Counted from the first letter of the stretch, positions 1 to 9,217 are shown. The stretch: DNA of 64,000 bases from Flavobacteriales bacterium (GCA_016703105.1 JADJCS010000008.1:244059-308058); one strand, 5' to 3'. Made by a program: numbers and translations. The notes: generated from the sequence alone by a model not told the origin.

Positions 1-66
1 TGGGCTTTGGCCCGCGTCCGGAGGATCGCTCCTGCGGTCATCTTCGCGACCGTCACGCTCGCCACC

Positions 67-438
67 ATGCGCGGTCTCTCCACCATACTCCTGCTCATCG
101 CCAGCAATGCGTTCATGACGCTCGCTTGGTATGGCCACTTGAAGTTCCATGAATGGTCATGGGCCAAGCGCCTGGGTCTTTTCAGTGTGGTCCTGATCAG
201 TTGGGGCATCGCGTTCTTCGAGTATGTGCTACAGGTACCTGCCAACCGTCTGGGCCACGTGGATCACGGCGGACCATTCACCCTGGTACAACTGAAGGTG
301 ATCCAGGAGGTGATCACGCTTGCTGTGTTCGCCGTGTTCACCAGCATCGCCTTCAAGCAAGAAACGCTACGGTGGAACCACTTGCTCGCTGCGATACTGC
401 TGGTGGCGGCCGTGTTCCTCGTGTTCAAAGAACGCTGA
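67..438 (+). CDS. DUF486 (DMT-like) small membrane protein
   Basis: A protein of about 123 residues with four predicted membrane helices. It matches the DUF486 family, whose features are a short first helix followed by a W-Y-G-H-L-K-F loop and a VPANR-H motif near the middle (residues 57-61). The family is distantly related to drug/metabolite transporters; the substrate is unknown. I chose the ATG at 67 because the helix begins right after it, although an in-frame GTG-type start lies upstream at 7. The stop is 4 nt before the next start, so it probably forms an operon with the antiporter. The upstream region is cut by the window edge. Confidence 0.8.
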   Translation: MRGLSTILLLIASNAFMTLAWYGHLKFHEWSWAKRLGLFSVVLISWGIAFFEYVLQVPANRLGHVDHGGPFTLVQLKVIQEVITLAVFAVFTSIAFKQETLRWNHLLAAILLVAAVFLVFKER

Positions 439-442
439 CCTG

Positions 443-2440
443 ATGCAGATCCCGCTCCTCAAGGAGATCGTCCTGATCCTCGGCCTATCGGTGGCGATGA
501 TCCTGTTGTTCAAGCGGCTCAAGCTACCGGTGCTGCTCGGATTCCTGGCCACCGGCGCCGTGTTCGGCCCGCATGCCCTGGGGTTCGTTTCGGCCACGCA
601 TGAGGTGGAACTGCTCGCCGAGGTCGGCGTCATATTCCTGCTCTTTGTGATCGGGATCGAATTCAGCCTGAAGAGCTTGGCCACGGTGGGCCGCACGGCG
701 CTTGTGGGTGGCACCTTCCAAGTGGCGGGCACCGTGGCAGCTACCGCCTTGGTCGCCCATTTTTTCGGGCTGGGATGGCCCTCCGCGATCTTCCTGGGTT
801 TTCTTTTCGCGTTGAGCAGCACGGCCATCGTGCTGAAGCTGCTTCAAGAGCAAGGCGCGATAAGCGCGTCGCACGGCCGGGTGTCGTCCGCCATGCTGAT
901 CTACCAGGACATCATCGTGGTGCCGATGATCCTGCTCACGCCGATGCTCGCCGGACATTCGGAGGACCCTGCCGCGGACCTCTATGCGATGCTGGGCAAA
1001 ATGATCGTTTTGTTGGTACTTGTCTTCGTAGCGGCGCGGTTCGCCGTACCGAAACTGCTGGACGCGGTGGTGCGCACCCAGAGCCGGGAGCTTTTCATCA
1101 CCACGATCGTGGTGCTCTGTTTCGCCACGGCCTGGCTCACCTCTTCGATCGGCCTTTCCCTGGCGCTGGGGGCGTTCTTCGCCGGGTTGATCATCAGTGA
1201 AAGCGAACATCGTTACCAGGCCACGGGTAACATCCTCCCCTTCCACGAGGTGTTCATCAGTTTCTTCTTCGTGAGCATCGGTATGCTCCTGGACCTGACT
1301 TTCCTGTGGGAGCATCTGTTCACCGTGCTTTCCTTCACCCTGCTCACGCTTCTGGGCAAGACGGTGATCACGGCACTGGCCGCCTTGGTGCTCCGGTATC
1401 CACTGCGCACCGCGCTGCTCACCGGCTTCGCACTTTGCCAGGTGGGTGAGTTCGCCTTCATCCTCTCGGCCACCGGCCTGGAGCAGAAGGTGCTTTCCCG
1501 GGAACATTATCAGTTGTTCCTGTGCGTCTCGGTGATGACCATGGGCCTGGCGCCCTTTATCATTCTGCGGTCCAACAAGTGGGTGTCACTGCTCCTGCGT
1601 TCCCTGGTCCCTGCGCAAGCACGGCATCGGCTCGATGCGTTGCGCTCGGCCCGCCAGGAAACCCATGCGGAGAAAAAGAAGTTGAGCGACCATATCGTGA
1701 TCGTGGGCTTCGGCCTGAACGGGCGCAATGTGGCGCGAACGGCACGCCTCGCCGGGATCGGACATGTGGTGATCGAAGGCGATCCGGACCTCGCTGAACA
1801 GGCGCGCGCCGAAGACATCGAAGTCATCAGCGGTGACGCCAGCAATGAGCATGTGCTCGAAGAGGCCGCCGCCGCCAGGGCCCGGGTCGTGGTGGTGGCC
1901 ATAGCCGACCCAGCGGCCACCAAACGTGTGGTGGCAAGGGTCCGTCGCCTTTCCGACGCACCGCACATCATCGTGCGTGCGCGCTTCGTCGCCGAGATCG
2001 AGGAACTGCGTGCCTTGGGTGCCAATGAAGTGGTCCCTGAGGAGTTCGAGACCTCGATCGAGATCTTCGCCCGCACCCTGCGCCACTACCTGGTCCCGGA
2101 GGATGAGGTGGAGGAACTCGTGACCCGGGTACGCGGTTCCCATTACAAAGCCCTACGCTCCATGGCCAAGGCCGGGGCGCATGAAGGAATGGCCGTTCAT
2201 GCGAGCGACCAAGAACTGGCCGCGCTACCGGTCCGCTTTGGAAAGAACCGCACGGTGGGCCAACGTCTCATGGACACCGATGTGAAGGGTCGCTTCGGGG
2301 TGAACGTTCTCGCGATCAAGCGGGGCGACCGCGTGATCACCGGTGTCGATGGCACCACACGCATGCTCTCGGACGATGTGCTCTACGTGCTCGGGCCACC
2401 CGAAGGCATCGCCCACCTGGACCGCCTGTTGCGCGAATAA
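443..2440 (+). CDS. Monovalent cation:proton antiporter-2 (CPA2/KefB-like) with TrkA domains
   Basis: A 665-residue inner-membrane antiporter. Residues 1 to about 390 form a Na+/H+ exchanger domain of 10-12 helices, including the conserved GxxxFGPHALG segment near residue 40. This is followed by a cytoplasmic TrkA-N (Rossmann NAD-binding) domain that starts at the HIVIVGFGLNGRNVA motif (about residue 415), and a TrkA-C domain at the end. The architecture fits K+/H+ or Na+/H+ exchange gated by nucleotide binding, as in KefB/KefC/YbaL. The start at 443 is 4 nt after the DUF486 stop. Length and domain order are normal for the family; the ion cannot be assigned from sequence. Confidence 0.9.
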   Translation: MQIPLLKEIVLILGLSVAMILLFKRLKLPVLLGFLATGAVFGPHALGFVSATHEVELLAEVGVIFLLFVIGIEFSLKSLATVGRTALVGGTFQVAGTVAATALVAHFFGLGWPSAIFLGFLFALSSTAIVLKLLQEQGAISASHGRVSSAMLIYQDIIVVPMILLTPMLAGHSEDPAADLYAMLGKMIVLLVLVFVAARFAVPKLLDAVVRTQSRELFITTIVVLCFATAWLTSSIGLSLALGAFFAGLIISESEHRYQATGNILPFHEVFISFFFVSIGMLLDLTFLWEHLFTVLSFTLLTLLGKTVITALAALVLRYPLRTALLTGFALCQVGEFAFILSATGLEQKVLSREHYQLFLCVSVMTMGLAPFIILRSNKWVSLLLRSLVPAQARHRLDALRSARQETHAEKKKLSDHIVIVGFGLNGRNVARTARLAGIGHVVIEGDPDLAEQARAEDIEVISGDASNEHVLEEAAAARARVVVVAIADPAATKRVVARVRRLSDAPHIIVRARFVAEIEELRALGANEVVPEEFETSIEIFARTLRHYLVPEDEVEELVTRVRGSHYKALRSMAKAGAHEGMAVHASDQELAALPVRFGKNRTVGQRLMDTDVKGRFGVNVLAIKRGDRVITGVDGTTRMLSDDVLYVLGPPEGIAHLDRLLRE

Positions 2441-2472
2441 CCGGGCGGGCAACTTCCGTACGCGGGGCGCGT

Positions 2473-2928
2473 ATGAAACCGCCTGCCCGCATGACCGATA
2501 CCGCACTGCCCATTTCGCATATCCTGATCATCGACGATGAAGAGGATTGCAACTTCGTGACCCGCCTGGTGCTCCAACGCAGCGGTTACCAGGGCACCGT
2601 TACCTGTTTCACCAGCGCCATGGGCGCCCTGGAACATCTCGAGCAGAGCCCGATGCCCCCGGACCTGATATTCCTGGACATCAATATGCCGGGCATGACC
2701 GGCTTCGAATTCCTCGGCGCATGCGAGCATGCCTCGCTCCTACCGAACGGGCGAACCTCCGTGGTGATGTTCTCCTCCAGCAACCGTCCCTGTGACATGG
2801 AGCAGGCCGAACGGCACGGCTGTGTGATCGGGTATGTGGAGAAAGCACTGACCACCGAGGCGTTCGAACGTATGACCCAACAGCACGCACGGCAACGTGG
2901 CGGCATTAACTTCGACACACGACCATGA
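2473..2928 (+). CDS. Single-domain response regulator
   Basis: A receiver domain with no output domain. It has an acidic pair (IIDDEED) near the N-terminus, the phosphorylation Asp in the FLDINMPGM motif at about residue 64, a Ser in the VVMFSSSN position and a Lys in YVEKAL. This is a REC fold that passes phosphate or acts by protein contact. An alternative start is the ATG at 2491. The stop overlaps the next start by 4 nt (ATGA), so it is translationally coupled to a second receiver protein. The three genes at 2473-3999 form one signalling unit. Confidence 0.85.
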   Translation: MKPPARMTDTALPISHILIIDDEEDCNFVTRLVLQRSGYQGTVTCFTSAMGALEHLEQSPMPPDLIFLDINMPGMTGFEFLGACEHASLLPNGRTSVVMFSSSNRPCDMEQAERHGCVIGYVEKALTTEAFERMTQQHARQRGGINFDTRP

Positions 2929-3299
2929 GAAAGGTTTTGATCATAGAGGACGAGGCGATCATCTCGTTCGGTTACCGGTTGCAGATCGAGCGAATGGGCT
3001 TCGAAGTGATCGGCGTGGCCCGCAGCTCCGCTGAGGCAGAGGCACTGATCGCCTTGGAACGGCCCGACCTGATGATCATGGACGTCTACCTCAAGGGTCC
3101 GAAGACCGGGCTCGAACTGGCCCAGGAGATCCACGCCAAGGACCCGATCCCCGTGGTTTTCCTCACGGCCAGCACCAAGCCTGAGGTGGTCGAAGCCATC
3201 CGCGCGCTGAAGGGTTCGCAGTACCTGGCGAAGCCGATCAGTTCGGACGGCCTCTCTGACGTGCTTGAACACTTCCTCCGCCAGCATGCCGAACGATGA
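2925..3299 (+). CDS. Single-domain response regulator
   Basis: A 124-residue receiver domain with all key residues: the acidic pair in LIIEDEA, the phospho-acceptor Asp in MIMDVYLKG (about residue 52), Thr in VVFLTAS and Lys in YLAKPIS. There is no output domain. The start overlaps the previous regulator by 4 nt, and the end overlaps the following kinase by 14 nt, so the three genes should be co-translated. The FGYRLQIERMGFEVIGVA N-terminal pattern resembles receivers found next to HisKA_2 or hybrid kinases. Confidence 0.85.
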   Translation: MRKVLIIEDEAIISFGYRLQIERMGFEVIGVARSSAEAEALIALERPDLMIMDVYLKGPKTGLELAQEIHAKDPIPVVFLTASTKPEVVEAIRALKGSQYLAKPISSDGLSDVLEHFLRQHAER

Positions 3300-3999
3300 G
3301 GGGGGCTCTGTCCCACCATTGAGCACGCCCCAGGCGGAAAGGCTGCATCGGCTCGCCCATGACCTGAGGAACCGCGTGGCCGGTGCCCTCGAGGCCGTGC
3401 GATCATTGCATGAACGTCCCGAGGGCATGGACCCCGCAGAACTCTCGAGCTTCGCGGAACGCAATCTGTTCCAAGCCCTCCGGGACATCGAATCCGCCCT
3501 GGACGATCTCGGGGTGGAGCGTGGACCGGGCAAGATGCGGATGGAGCCGGTCGATCTCACCCACCTCCTGAACGGAACGCTCGCCGATGTGCGACCACGT
3601 CTCCAACGCAAAGCCCAAACGGCGATCACCGAGGTCGGCGAAGGTCTTCAAGTGGTCGGGGATCCAGAGATCCTGCGCCAATTGGTGCATGCCCTGATGA
3701 CCAATGCCTCGAAGTTCTCCGCCGCCGGTTCGGAGATCCGCGTTTCAGCGGCCGAACAGAACGGTCAGGTGATCGTGCGCGTCGAGGACCGGGGTGTGGG
3801 CCTGTCACCGAGCGATCTCCAAGAGCTTTTCGTGCGTTATGCCTGGCTCACTTCCCGTTCCACGGCGGGCGAAGGCCAGGCGCGAAGCACGTTGGCTCGC
3901 GCACGGCAGTGGGCGACTCTCCACCAGGGGTCCCTGGAAGCGGAAAGCAAGGGCATTGGTAAGGGTACTCGCTTCACCCTGCGGCTGCCCGCGCCCTGA
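3286..3999 (+). CDS. Soluble sensor histidine kinase
   Basis: A 237-residue cytoplasmic kinase with no membrane helix and no sensory domain. A dimerisation/H-box segment HRLAHDLRNRVAGALEAV (phospho-acceptor His around residue 24) is followed by an HATPase domain with an N-box-like LVHALMTNASKFS and the G1 box EDRGVGLS; the C-terminal KGTRFTLRLP is also typical. The ATG at 3286 lies inside the preceding receiver gene (14-nt overlap). Lacking an input domain, it probably gets its signal through the two adjacent receiver proteins. The start could be further upstream at 3265, but the region before 3286 is shared coding sequence. Confidence 0.8.
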   Translation: MPNDEGGSVPPLSTPQAERLHRLAHDLRNRVAGALEAVRSLHERPEGMDPAELSSFAERNLFQALRDIESALDDLGVERGPGKMRMEPVDLTHLLNGTLADVRPRLQRKAQTAITEVGEGLQVVGDPEILRQLVHALMTNASKFSAAGSEIRVSAAEQNGQVIVRVEDRGVGLSPSDLQELFVRYAWLTSRSTAGEGQARSTLARARQWATLHQGSLEAESKGIGKGTRFTLRLPAP

Positions 4000-4013
4000 A
4001 CCGATCGGCGCGT

Positions 4014-4943
4014 TCAATCCAGTGCCCGCCGGATCTGTTTGGCCACCCGTTGGCCCTTGCCGTTCATCGCCAGGTTGAACTCCAGCTCAGTGCCTATCAG
4101 TAGTTCAGCGAATTCGACGTCCTCCAGATCGTCCCGCATGAAGAACAGGTTATTGTCCGGGTAACGGATGAAGCCATACCCGTTGTGCAGGCTCATTACG
4201 GAGCTTCGGTGCCGCTCGTCGTCCAGCAGTACCGTGGTGGCGGTGGAAGGCATCCCACCATCGACGTCGCCGTCCCGGATGGTGGTGTCACGCACGACGA
4301 AAAGGTCGCGCACCACGGGATCGTTCTCTTTGAGCCCTTCATCGATCAGGTCGTGCATGGGCATGGGGTAGCTCACTTCGTTCCACAGGTCGGTGCTCGT
4401 TTTTGTGACCTGCAGCTCACCGCTCTGTTCATCGGTGAACTCGAAGTCCCAACCTATGAGCATCGTCTTGCAGCCCAGTGTATGGAGCTTCCGCACCAGC
4501 GGCACATGGTCGCCATCGCTGGCGATGAGCACCACGATGTCGTAGCGCTTCAGCATGCACAGCTCATACGTCTCAAGGGCCATCAGCACATCCACGCCTT
4601 TCTCGCGCTTGCGCCCCTGTTGGTCCTTCACGGGGAGGTAGTGCGTTTGCACAGCGTTGTACATCAGCACGTCGTCGAACACGCGATCGTAGTAGAGTTG
4701 GTTCGGTTTCTCGTTCGCGTCGCGGGCGGTGAAACGCCCACGGAAGAAGTGGGCGTCCACGATATGGCAGAGGTTGGGGTGGGTGTTCTCCCGTTCGGCG
4801 ATGATGTGCCGGATGTAGTCATGCAGCCCCCCGATGTGGATGCGGCGGCGGTGCGCATGCACGTAGTTGTAATAGTTGCTGACGTGCGTGAAGTAACTGC
4901 CGTCATAGAACACGCCCACTTTGAGGGCCAGATTTCCTTTCAT
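4014..4943 (-). CDS. NYN-domain protein with C-terminal cold-shock-like domain
   Basis: A 309-residue protein. Residues 1 to about 180 are a NYN (LabA/DUF88, PIN-like) putative RNase domain: VGVFYDGSYF at the N-terminus, KGVDVLMALETY in the middle and ASDGDHVPLVRKL later supply the conserved acidic residues. The C-terminal 60 residues contain NGYGFIRYPDNNLFF, which looks like the RNP1 region of a cold-shock (CSD) RNA-binding fold. The combination suggests an RNA-directed nuclease; this is inference. The start at ATG 4943 is preceded by a perfect Bacteroidota -7 element at 4971-4978. It is divergent from the next gene. Confidence 0.75.
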   Translation of the reverse strand: MKGNLALKVGVFYDGSYFTHVSNYYNYVHAHRRRIHIGGLHDYIRHIIAERENTHPNLCHIVDAHFFRGRFTARDANEKPNQLYYDRVFDDVLMYNAVQTHYLPVKDQQGRKREKGVDVLMALETYELCMLKRYDIVVLIASDGDHVPLVRKLHTLGCKTMLIGWDFEFTDEQSGELQVTKTSTDLWNEVSYPMPMHDLIDEGLKENDPVVRDLFVVRDTTIRDGDVDGGMPSTATTVLLDDERHRSSVMSLHNGYGFIRYPDNNLFFMRDDLEDVEFAELLIGTELEFNLAMNGKGQRVAKQIRRALD

Positions 4944-4970
4944 AGCGTAGGGATAGGATGAACAGGGCGC

Positions 4971-4978
4971 CAAATGTA
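4971..4978 (-). promoter_or_regulatory. Bacteroidota -7 element TACATTTG
   Basis: A perfect match to TAnnTTTG on the minus strand, 27 nt before the NYN gene start. It lies in the divergent intergenic region shared with the plus-strand gene at 5026. Confidence 0.5.
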
Positions 4979-5013
4979 GCGTGCCACGGGTCCCGGGCCG
5001 GTGGCCGGGGCTC

Positions 5014-5021
5014 TACCTTCG
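5014..5021 (+). promoter_or_regulatory. -7-like element TACCTTCG, 4 nt before the start codon
   Basis: It matches TAnnTTTG at seven of eight positions. Only four bases separate it from ATG 5026, so transcription should start at or next to the start codon. Confidence 0.4.
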
Positions 5022-5025
5022 GCGC

Positions 5026-5583
5026 ATGGGCAGGTATTTCTGGCTCTTGTTCGCGCTCCTGGCGGGCCGTTTCGGCATAGCCCAGTCCGCGGACAGTTCG
5101 ATGGCGATCACCTTCACCGGCGCCATCAACCTCCCGCTCGCCATGAAGCCGATGCACGCCCTGGCCATGGAAGCCTGGAAGGTGAGCTTTGGCCGCGAAC
5201 CGGGGGCGGCGATCGTGCTCAACGATGCGGACAAGGGCGTTTTGGAGGCCACTGCGCACTTCAATTACCGGTCCGCCAAACTCAATGGGCGCGAGGAGAC
5301 CATGGGTCGCGTGAGCTATCGCGTGCGTATCCGCTCCGAGAACGGCACCTGTTCGGTGGGTGTGACCCAGTTCAAGCACCAGGGCAATAAGGCGGCCCTT
5401 CGTGGGGGGATCGACCTTGGGCTGGTGACCGTGAGTGGCCCTCCGTTGGGCCGAACCCCAGGGCTTTCCCCTTGGGGCGCCAAGAACATCCTGGCCGAAG
5501 TGCGCGCCCGGTCCCGGTCCACCGCCGATCGCGTGATCCGGGCGTTCGTGGCCGCGATGCAGGCCACCGCTTCGGACCGCTGA
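5026..5583 (+). CDS. Exported protein of unknown function
   Basis: A 185-residue protein with an N-terminal signal peptide (GRYFWLLFALLAGRFGIAQ). I do not recognise the family. The mature part has an alternating hydrophobic/charged pattern suggesting a small beta-rich fold. DUF4468-type periplasmic proteins of Bacteroidota have a similar length and layout, but I cannot confirm this. The ATG at 5026 was chosen over an in-frame upstream codon because the signal peptide begins there and a -7 element ends 4 nt before it. A small hairpin (5589-5608) follows the stop. Confidence 0.6.
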   Translation: MGRYFWLLFALLAGRFGIAQSADSSMAITFTGAINLPLAMKPMHALAMEAWKVSFGREPGAAIVLNDADKGVLEATAHFNYRSAKLNGREETMGRVSYRVRIRSENGTCSVGVTQFKHQGNKAALRGGIDLGLVTVSGPPLGRTPGLSPWGAKNILAEVRARSRSTADRVIRAFVAAMQATASDR

Positions 5584-5628
5584 AACCCGAACGGCGCTTG
5601 GCCGTTCAACAGGCCAGCTCGCCGCATC

Positions 5629-6939
5629 GTGGATCCCCGCTCCTACCGTTTCTGGCCGATGGTCGCCACCGTACTGGCGATCCTGTTCATCTCGTTCGAC
5701 GTCCACCTGGTCTCCCGTGCCCGCGACGTGCAACAGCGGATGGGCGCCGAAGTGGAACTGTTGGACGCACTGGGTCGTATGGCCCGTTCGGTGAACGAAT
5801 TGTCCACCATCCACCGCGTGGATCTGCACACGGGTCAGGACCACTGGAAGCACCAGCTCTTCGCGCTGCGCGCGGACCTGGAACGTACGGCGGCCCGGTT
5901 CGCATTGGAACCCGGCATGGCCGAACTTCCCGCCGCGCTCACGCTCTCCTTGGAACAGGTGGATTCCTTGCACCATCAAGCGTTGATGGAGGCATCCATC
6001 CCGGAGGATCAACGCACCTCACAGGCCGTGCTTCAATTGGTCGCGATGCGCGCCTCCAAAACCTTGGAACGCACCGCCCGCATCGTGCATGAGCAGCGGC
6101 TCAGTGTACACTCCGGCCAGCTGAGCCGTCGTTGGGATGAGGCGCAGGTGCTCATGTTCCTTTCTTGTCTCATGGCCGTGGTCTTCGCACTGCTCGTGGG
6201 TATGAACCGACGACTTCTCGTGGACAGCCGTCAACGCGGCGATCAACTCACCCACGCCAAGCAACGCCTGGAGCAGACCAACCGCGAACTGCGCGAGACC
6301 ATGCTGAGCAAAGAGGAGAAAGAAGTGATGCTCAAGGAGATCCACCACCGTGTGAAGAACAACCTGCAGATCGTGAAGAGCCTGATCCGCTTCCAGCAGG
6401 ACCAGGTGACCGACGCACGGACGCGCGAGCTCTTCAATGAATGCATCAACCGAGTGAGCGCGATGGCGCTGGTGCATGAGCAGACCTATCTGAGCAAGGA
6501 CCTGGCGAACATCCCGGTGAGCACCTACCTCGATCATTTGGTGCGCGACCTGGTGAGCGCCTACAGCGTGCACCACAAGAAGCTCCGCATGGACATCGAG
6601 ATCCATGTGCCCACCTTGAGCGTCGATACGCTCGTGCCGCTGGGCCTGTTGATCAACGAGGTGATCAGCAACAGCTTCAAATACGCTTTCGAGGGGCGTG
6701 ACGGTGGGACCATCATCGTTCACCTGAACGGCAATGAAAGCGATGGGCTGCGCATGACGATCGGCGATGATGGCGTCGGCCTCAAGAGCCGGGAGGGATT
6801 CCATCGCCCGAACAGCCTGGGCATGGACCTGATCCACACGTTGGCCGGCCAGTTGGACGCCGACATCCACCTGCTGGACGGTCCTGGTACCCGGTACGAG
6901 CTGGTGAGCCAAAAGCTTTCGAAGCGCAGGGTCGCCTAA
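5629..6939 (+). CDS. Membrane sensor histidine kinase, HisKA_2 family
   Basis: A 436-residue kinase. TM1 lies at about residues 8-25 and TM2 at about 171-190, enclosing a mostly helical periplasmic region of about 145 residues. A short coiled coil then leads to the HisKA_2 box KEIHHRVKNNLQIVKSLI (phospho-His near residue 239) and an HATPase domain (LINEVISNSFKYAF as N-box, IGDDGVGL as G1). HisKA_2 kinases usually phosphorylate stand-alone receivers; the receivers at 2473-3299 are candidates, but this is not shown. The start codon appears to be GTG at 5629. No receiver gene is adjacent. Confidence 0.85.
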   Translation: MDPRSYRFWPMVATVLAILFISFDVHLVSRARDVQQRMGAEVELLDALGRMARSVNELSTIHRVDLHTGQDHWKHQLFALRADLERTAARFALEPGMAELPAALTLSLEQVDSLHHQALMEASIPEDQRTSQAVLQLVAMRASKTLERTARIVHEQRLSVHSGQLSRRWDEAQVLMFLSCLMAVVFALLVGMNRRLLVDSRQRGDQLTHAKQRLEQTNRELRETMLSKEEKEVMLKEIHHRVKNNLQIVKSLIRFQQDQVTDARTRELFNECINRVSAMALVHEQTYLSKDLANIPVSTYLDHLVRDLVSAYSVHHKKLRMDIEIHVPTLSVDTLVPLGLLINEVISNSFKYAFEGRDGGTIIVHLNGNESDGLRMTIGDDGVGLKSREGFHRPNSLGMDLIHTLAGQLDADIHLLDGPGTRYELVSQKLSKRRVA

Positions 6940-6987
6940 CCACCGGTCCGTCCCAAGCCTTCCTATCCCAACATCACCCCGGGCGAA

Positions 6988-6995
6988 TAGTTTCG
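6988..6995 (+). promoter_or_regulatory. -7-like element TAGTTTCG before the prolyl oligopeptidase
   Basis: It matches TAnnTTTG at seven of eight positions, 18 nt before ATG 7014. Confidence 0.4.
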
Positions 6996-7013
6996 CGGTC
7001 CCTATCGCGAACC

Positions 7014-9197
7014 ATGAACCTCCGTCTTTTCTTCGCATGCGCCGTATTGGCCGCCTGCGGCGCACCCAACGATCCCGCCAGCACACCCTCCGTGGAACGC
7101 CTCCAGTATCCAGAGACCCGCAAGGACAGCATTGCGGGAGACTCCTTGCACGGCACCTTTGTGGCCGATCCGTACCGCTGGTTGGAGAACGACACCAGCG
7201 TCGCCACAAAGGCCTGGGTGGATGGCCAGAACGCTGTGACCAACGCGTTCCTGGAGAAGATCCCGTTCCGCAAGGACATCGCCAAGCGCTATGAAGAACT
7301 GTTCAACTTCCCCAAGGTGAGCGCTCCTATCAAAGTGGGTGATCTCTTCTTCCAATACCGCAACAGCGGCTTGCAGAACCAAAGCGTGATCTACGTGCGG
7401 AAGGGACTGGATGGTGAAGACAAGGTCTTCATCGATCCCAACGCCATCGATCCCGCAGGCACCACCACCTTCAACTTGATGGGTGCAAGCAATGATGATC
7501 GCTATATGGCAGTAGGTGTGCAGAAAGCCGGTAGCGACTGGCAGGATATAACCCTATGGGACCTCGGCGCAATGAAGGAACTTCCCGATGTATTGAAGTG
7601 GGCGAAGTTCAGCGGAGTGGCCTGGTATAAGAACGGCTTCTTCTACAGCCGCTATCCCACCCCGACGAAGGGCACGGAACTTAGTGCTGCCAGCCAATGG
7701 CAGAAGGTCTACTACCACAAAGTGGGCGATCCACAGGAGAAGGACGCCCTGATCTGGGAGAACACCACCGACCCCAATCTCTATGTGGGTGTGGGCGTCA
7801 CTGAAGGTGAAGAGTTCGCCACGTTGTTCGTGAGCACGGGCACCGATGGCTTCGAGCAGTATTTCATCGACCTCCGGAAGACCGGTATTCCAACGCCCTC
7901 GACCAAGTGGATCGCGCTGCAAACCGGGTTCGAGCATAAAACGAGCGTTGTTGACCTGGACCCGAAGAGCGGTCACTTGCTGGTGCGCACGGACGTGAAC
8001 GCACCGCGATACCGCCTTGTGAGCGTGGATCCAGCGAAGCCCGCTCAAGCGGATTGGAAGGATGTGATCCCACAGAAGAACGAATTGCTCCAGGGCGTTT
8101 CGACAGGGGGTGGGTTGCTCTTCGCCGAGTACTTGAAGGATGCCACGAGTCGCTTCTACCGGTATAACAGCGATGGAACGGGCGAACAAGAAGTCGTCCT
8201 CCCTGGCCTGGGAAGTGCCGGCGGTTTCGGAGGCAAGCGCAAGGACACGTACAGCTTCTACAGCTTCACTTCGTTCACGGATCCAGGCACCATCTACAGG
8301 TACGACTATGCCACGGGAAAAAGCGAGGTCTACTTCCGTCCGGAACTGAAGTTCGATCCCGAACAGTACATCACCGAACAGGTGTTCTATCCCAGCAAGG
8401 ACGGCACGAAGGTGCCCATGTTCATCGTGTACAAGAAGGGCACGGAGAAGAACGGAAAGAACCCGGCCCTGCTTTATGCGTACGGTGGCTTCAACATCAG
8501 CCTCTCCCCTTCGTTCAGCACAAGCCGTATGATCCTGCTGGAACAGGGCGGTGTGTTCGCGATGGCCAATTTGCGCGGTGGAGGTGAGTACGGTGAAGAC
8601 TGGCACAAGGCCGGCATGAAGGAGAATAAGCAGAACGTGTTCGATGACTTCATCGCTGCCGCCGAATACCTCATCGCGAACAAATACACGGACAGCGAGC
8701 ACCTCGCGATCAACGGTGGCAGCAACGGAGGGCTGCTCGTCGGCGCGGTGATGACACAACGACCAGAGCTTTTCAAAGTGGCGTTCCCCGAGGTCGGTGT
8801 ACTGGACATGCTCCGCTTCCAGAAGTTCACCGCTGGCTTCGGCTGGGTGCCCGAATACGGTAGCGCGGACAACAGCAAGGAGGAATTCGACTACCTGCGC
8901 GCCTACTCGCCCCTACACAATGTGAAACCCGCGAAGTATCCGGCCACGATGGTTATGACCGCCGACCATGATGACCGCGTGGTACCCGCGCACAGCTTCA
9001 AATTCATCAGCGCGCTCCAACCCGCGCAGCAGGGCGATGCGCCTGTGTTGATCCGCGTGGAAACGAACGCAGGACATGGTGCGGGCAAACCTACTAGCAT
9101 GATCATCGATGAGCAGGCGGACAAGTGGAGCTTCTTCTTCAAGAACGTCGGTTTCACTCCCAATTACAATTTGAAGGACGGGACGATCAAGCAGTAA
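7014..9197 (+). CDS. S9A prolyl oligopeptidase, lipoprotein
   Basis: A 727-residue serine peptidase of the prolyl oligopeptidase family (cuts short peptides after proline). The N-terminus (FFACAVLAACG) is a lipoprotein signal with Cys in an LAAC lipobox, so it is probably membrane-anchored. Residues about 90-440 are the seven-blade propeller; the C-terminal alpha/beta-hydrolase domain has the catalytic Ser in NGGSNGGLL (about residue 568), Asp in TADHDDRVVP (about 650) and His in ETNAGHGAG (about 686). Length and motif spacing are normal. It is followed by a rho-independent terminator, so it is monocistronic. Confidence 0.92.
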   Translation: MNLRLFFACAVLAACGAPNDPASTPSVERLQYPETRKDSIAGDSLHGTFVADPYRWLENDTSVATKAWVDGQNAVTNAFLEKIPFRKDIAKRYEELFNFPKVSAPIKVGDLFFQYRNSGLQNQSVIYVRKGLDGEDKVFIDPNAIDPAGTTTFNLMGASNDDRYMAVGVQKAGSDWQDITLWDLGAMKELPDVLKWAKFSGVAWYKNGFFYSRYPTPTKGTELSAASQWQKVYYHKVGDPQEKDALIWENTTDPNLYVGVGVTEGEEFATLFVSTGTDGFEQYFIDLRKTGIPTPSTKWIALQTGFEHKTSVVDLDPKSGHLLVRTDVNAPRYRLVSVDPAKPAQADWKDVIPQKNELLQGVSTGGGLLFAEYLKDATSRFYRYNSDGTGEQEVVLPGLGSAGGFGGKRKDTYSFYSFTSFTDPGTIYRYDYATGKSEVYFRPELKFDPEQYITEQVFYPSKDGTKVPMFIVYKKGTEKNGKNPALLYAYGGFNISLSPSFSTSRMILLEQGGVFAMANLRGGGEYGEDWHKAGMKENKQNVFDDFIAAAEYLIANKYTDSEHLAINGGSNGGLLVGAVMTQRPELFKVAFPEVGVLDMLRFQKFTAGFGWVPEYGSADNSKEEFDYLRAYSPLHNVKPAKYPATMVMTADHDDRVVPAHSFKFISALQPAQQGDAPVLIRVETNAGHGAGKPTSMIIDEQADKWSFFFKNVGFTPNYNLKDGTIKQ

Positions 9198-9217
9198 CCC
9201 GCACGGCAACAAGCCAC

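Noticed and set aside
524..1507. A 327-codon minus-strand frame
   Set aside because: It lies wholly inside the antiporter gene and is rich in Gln, Arg and His; it is a shadow.
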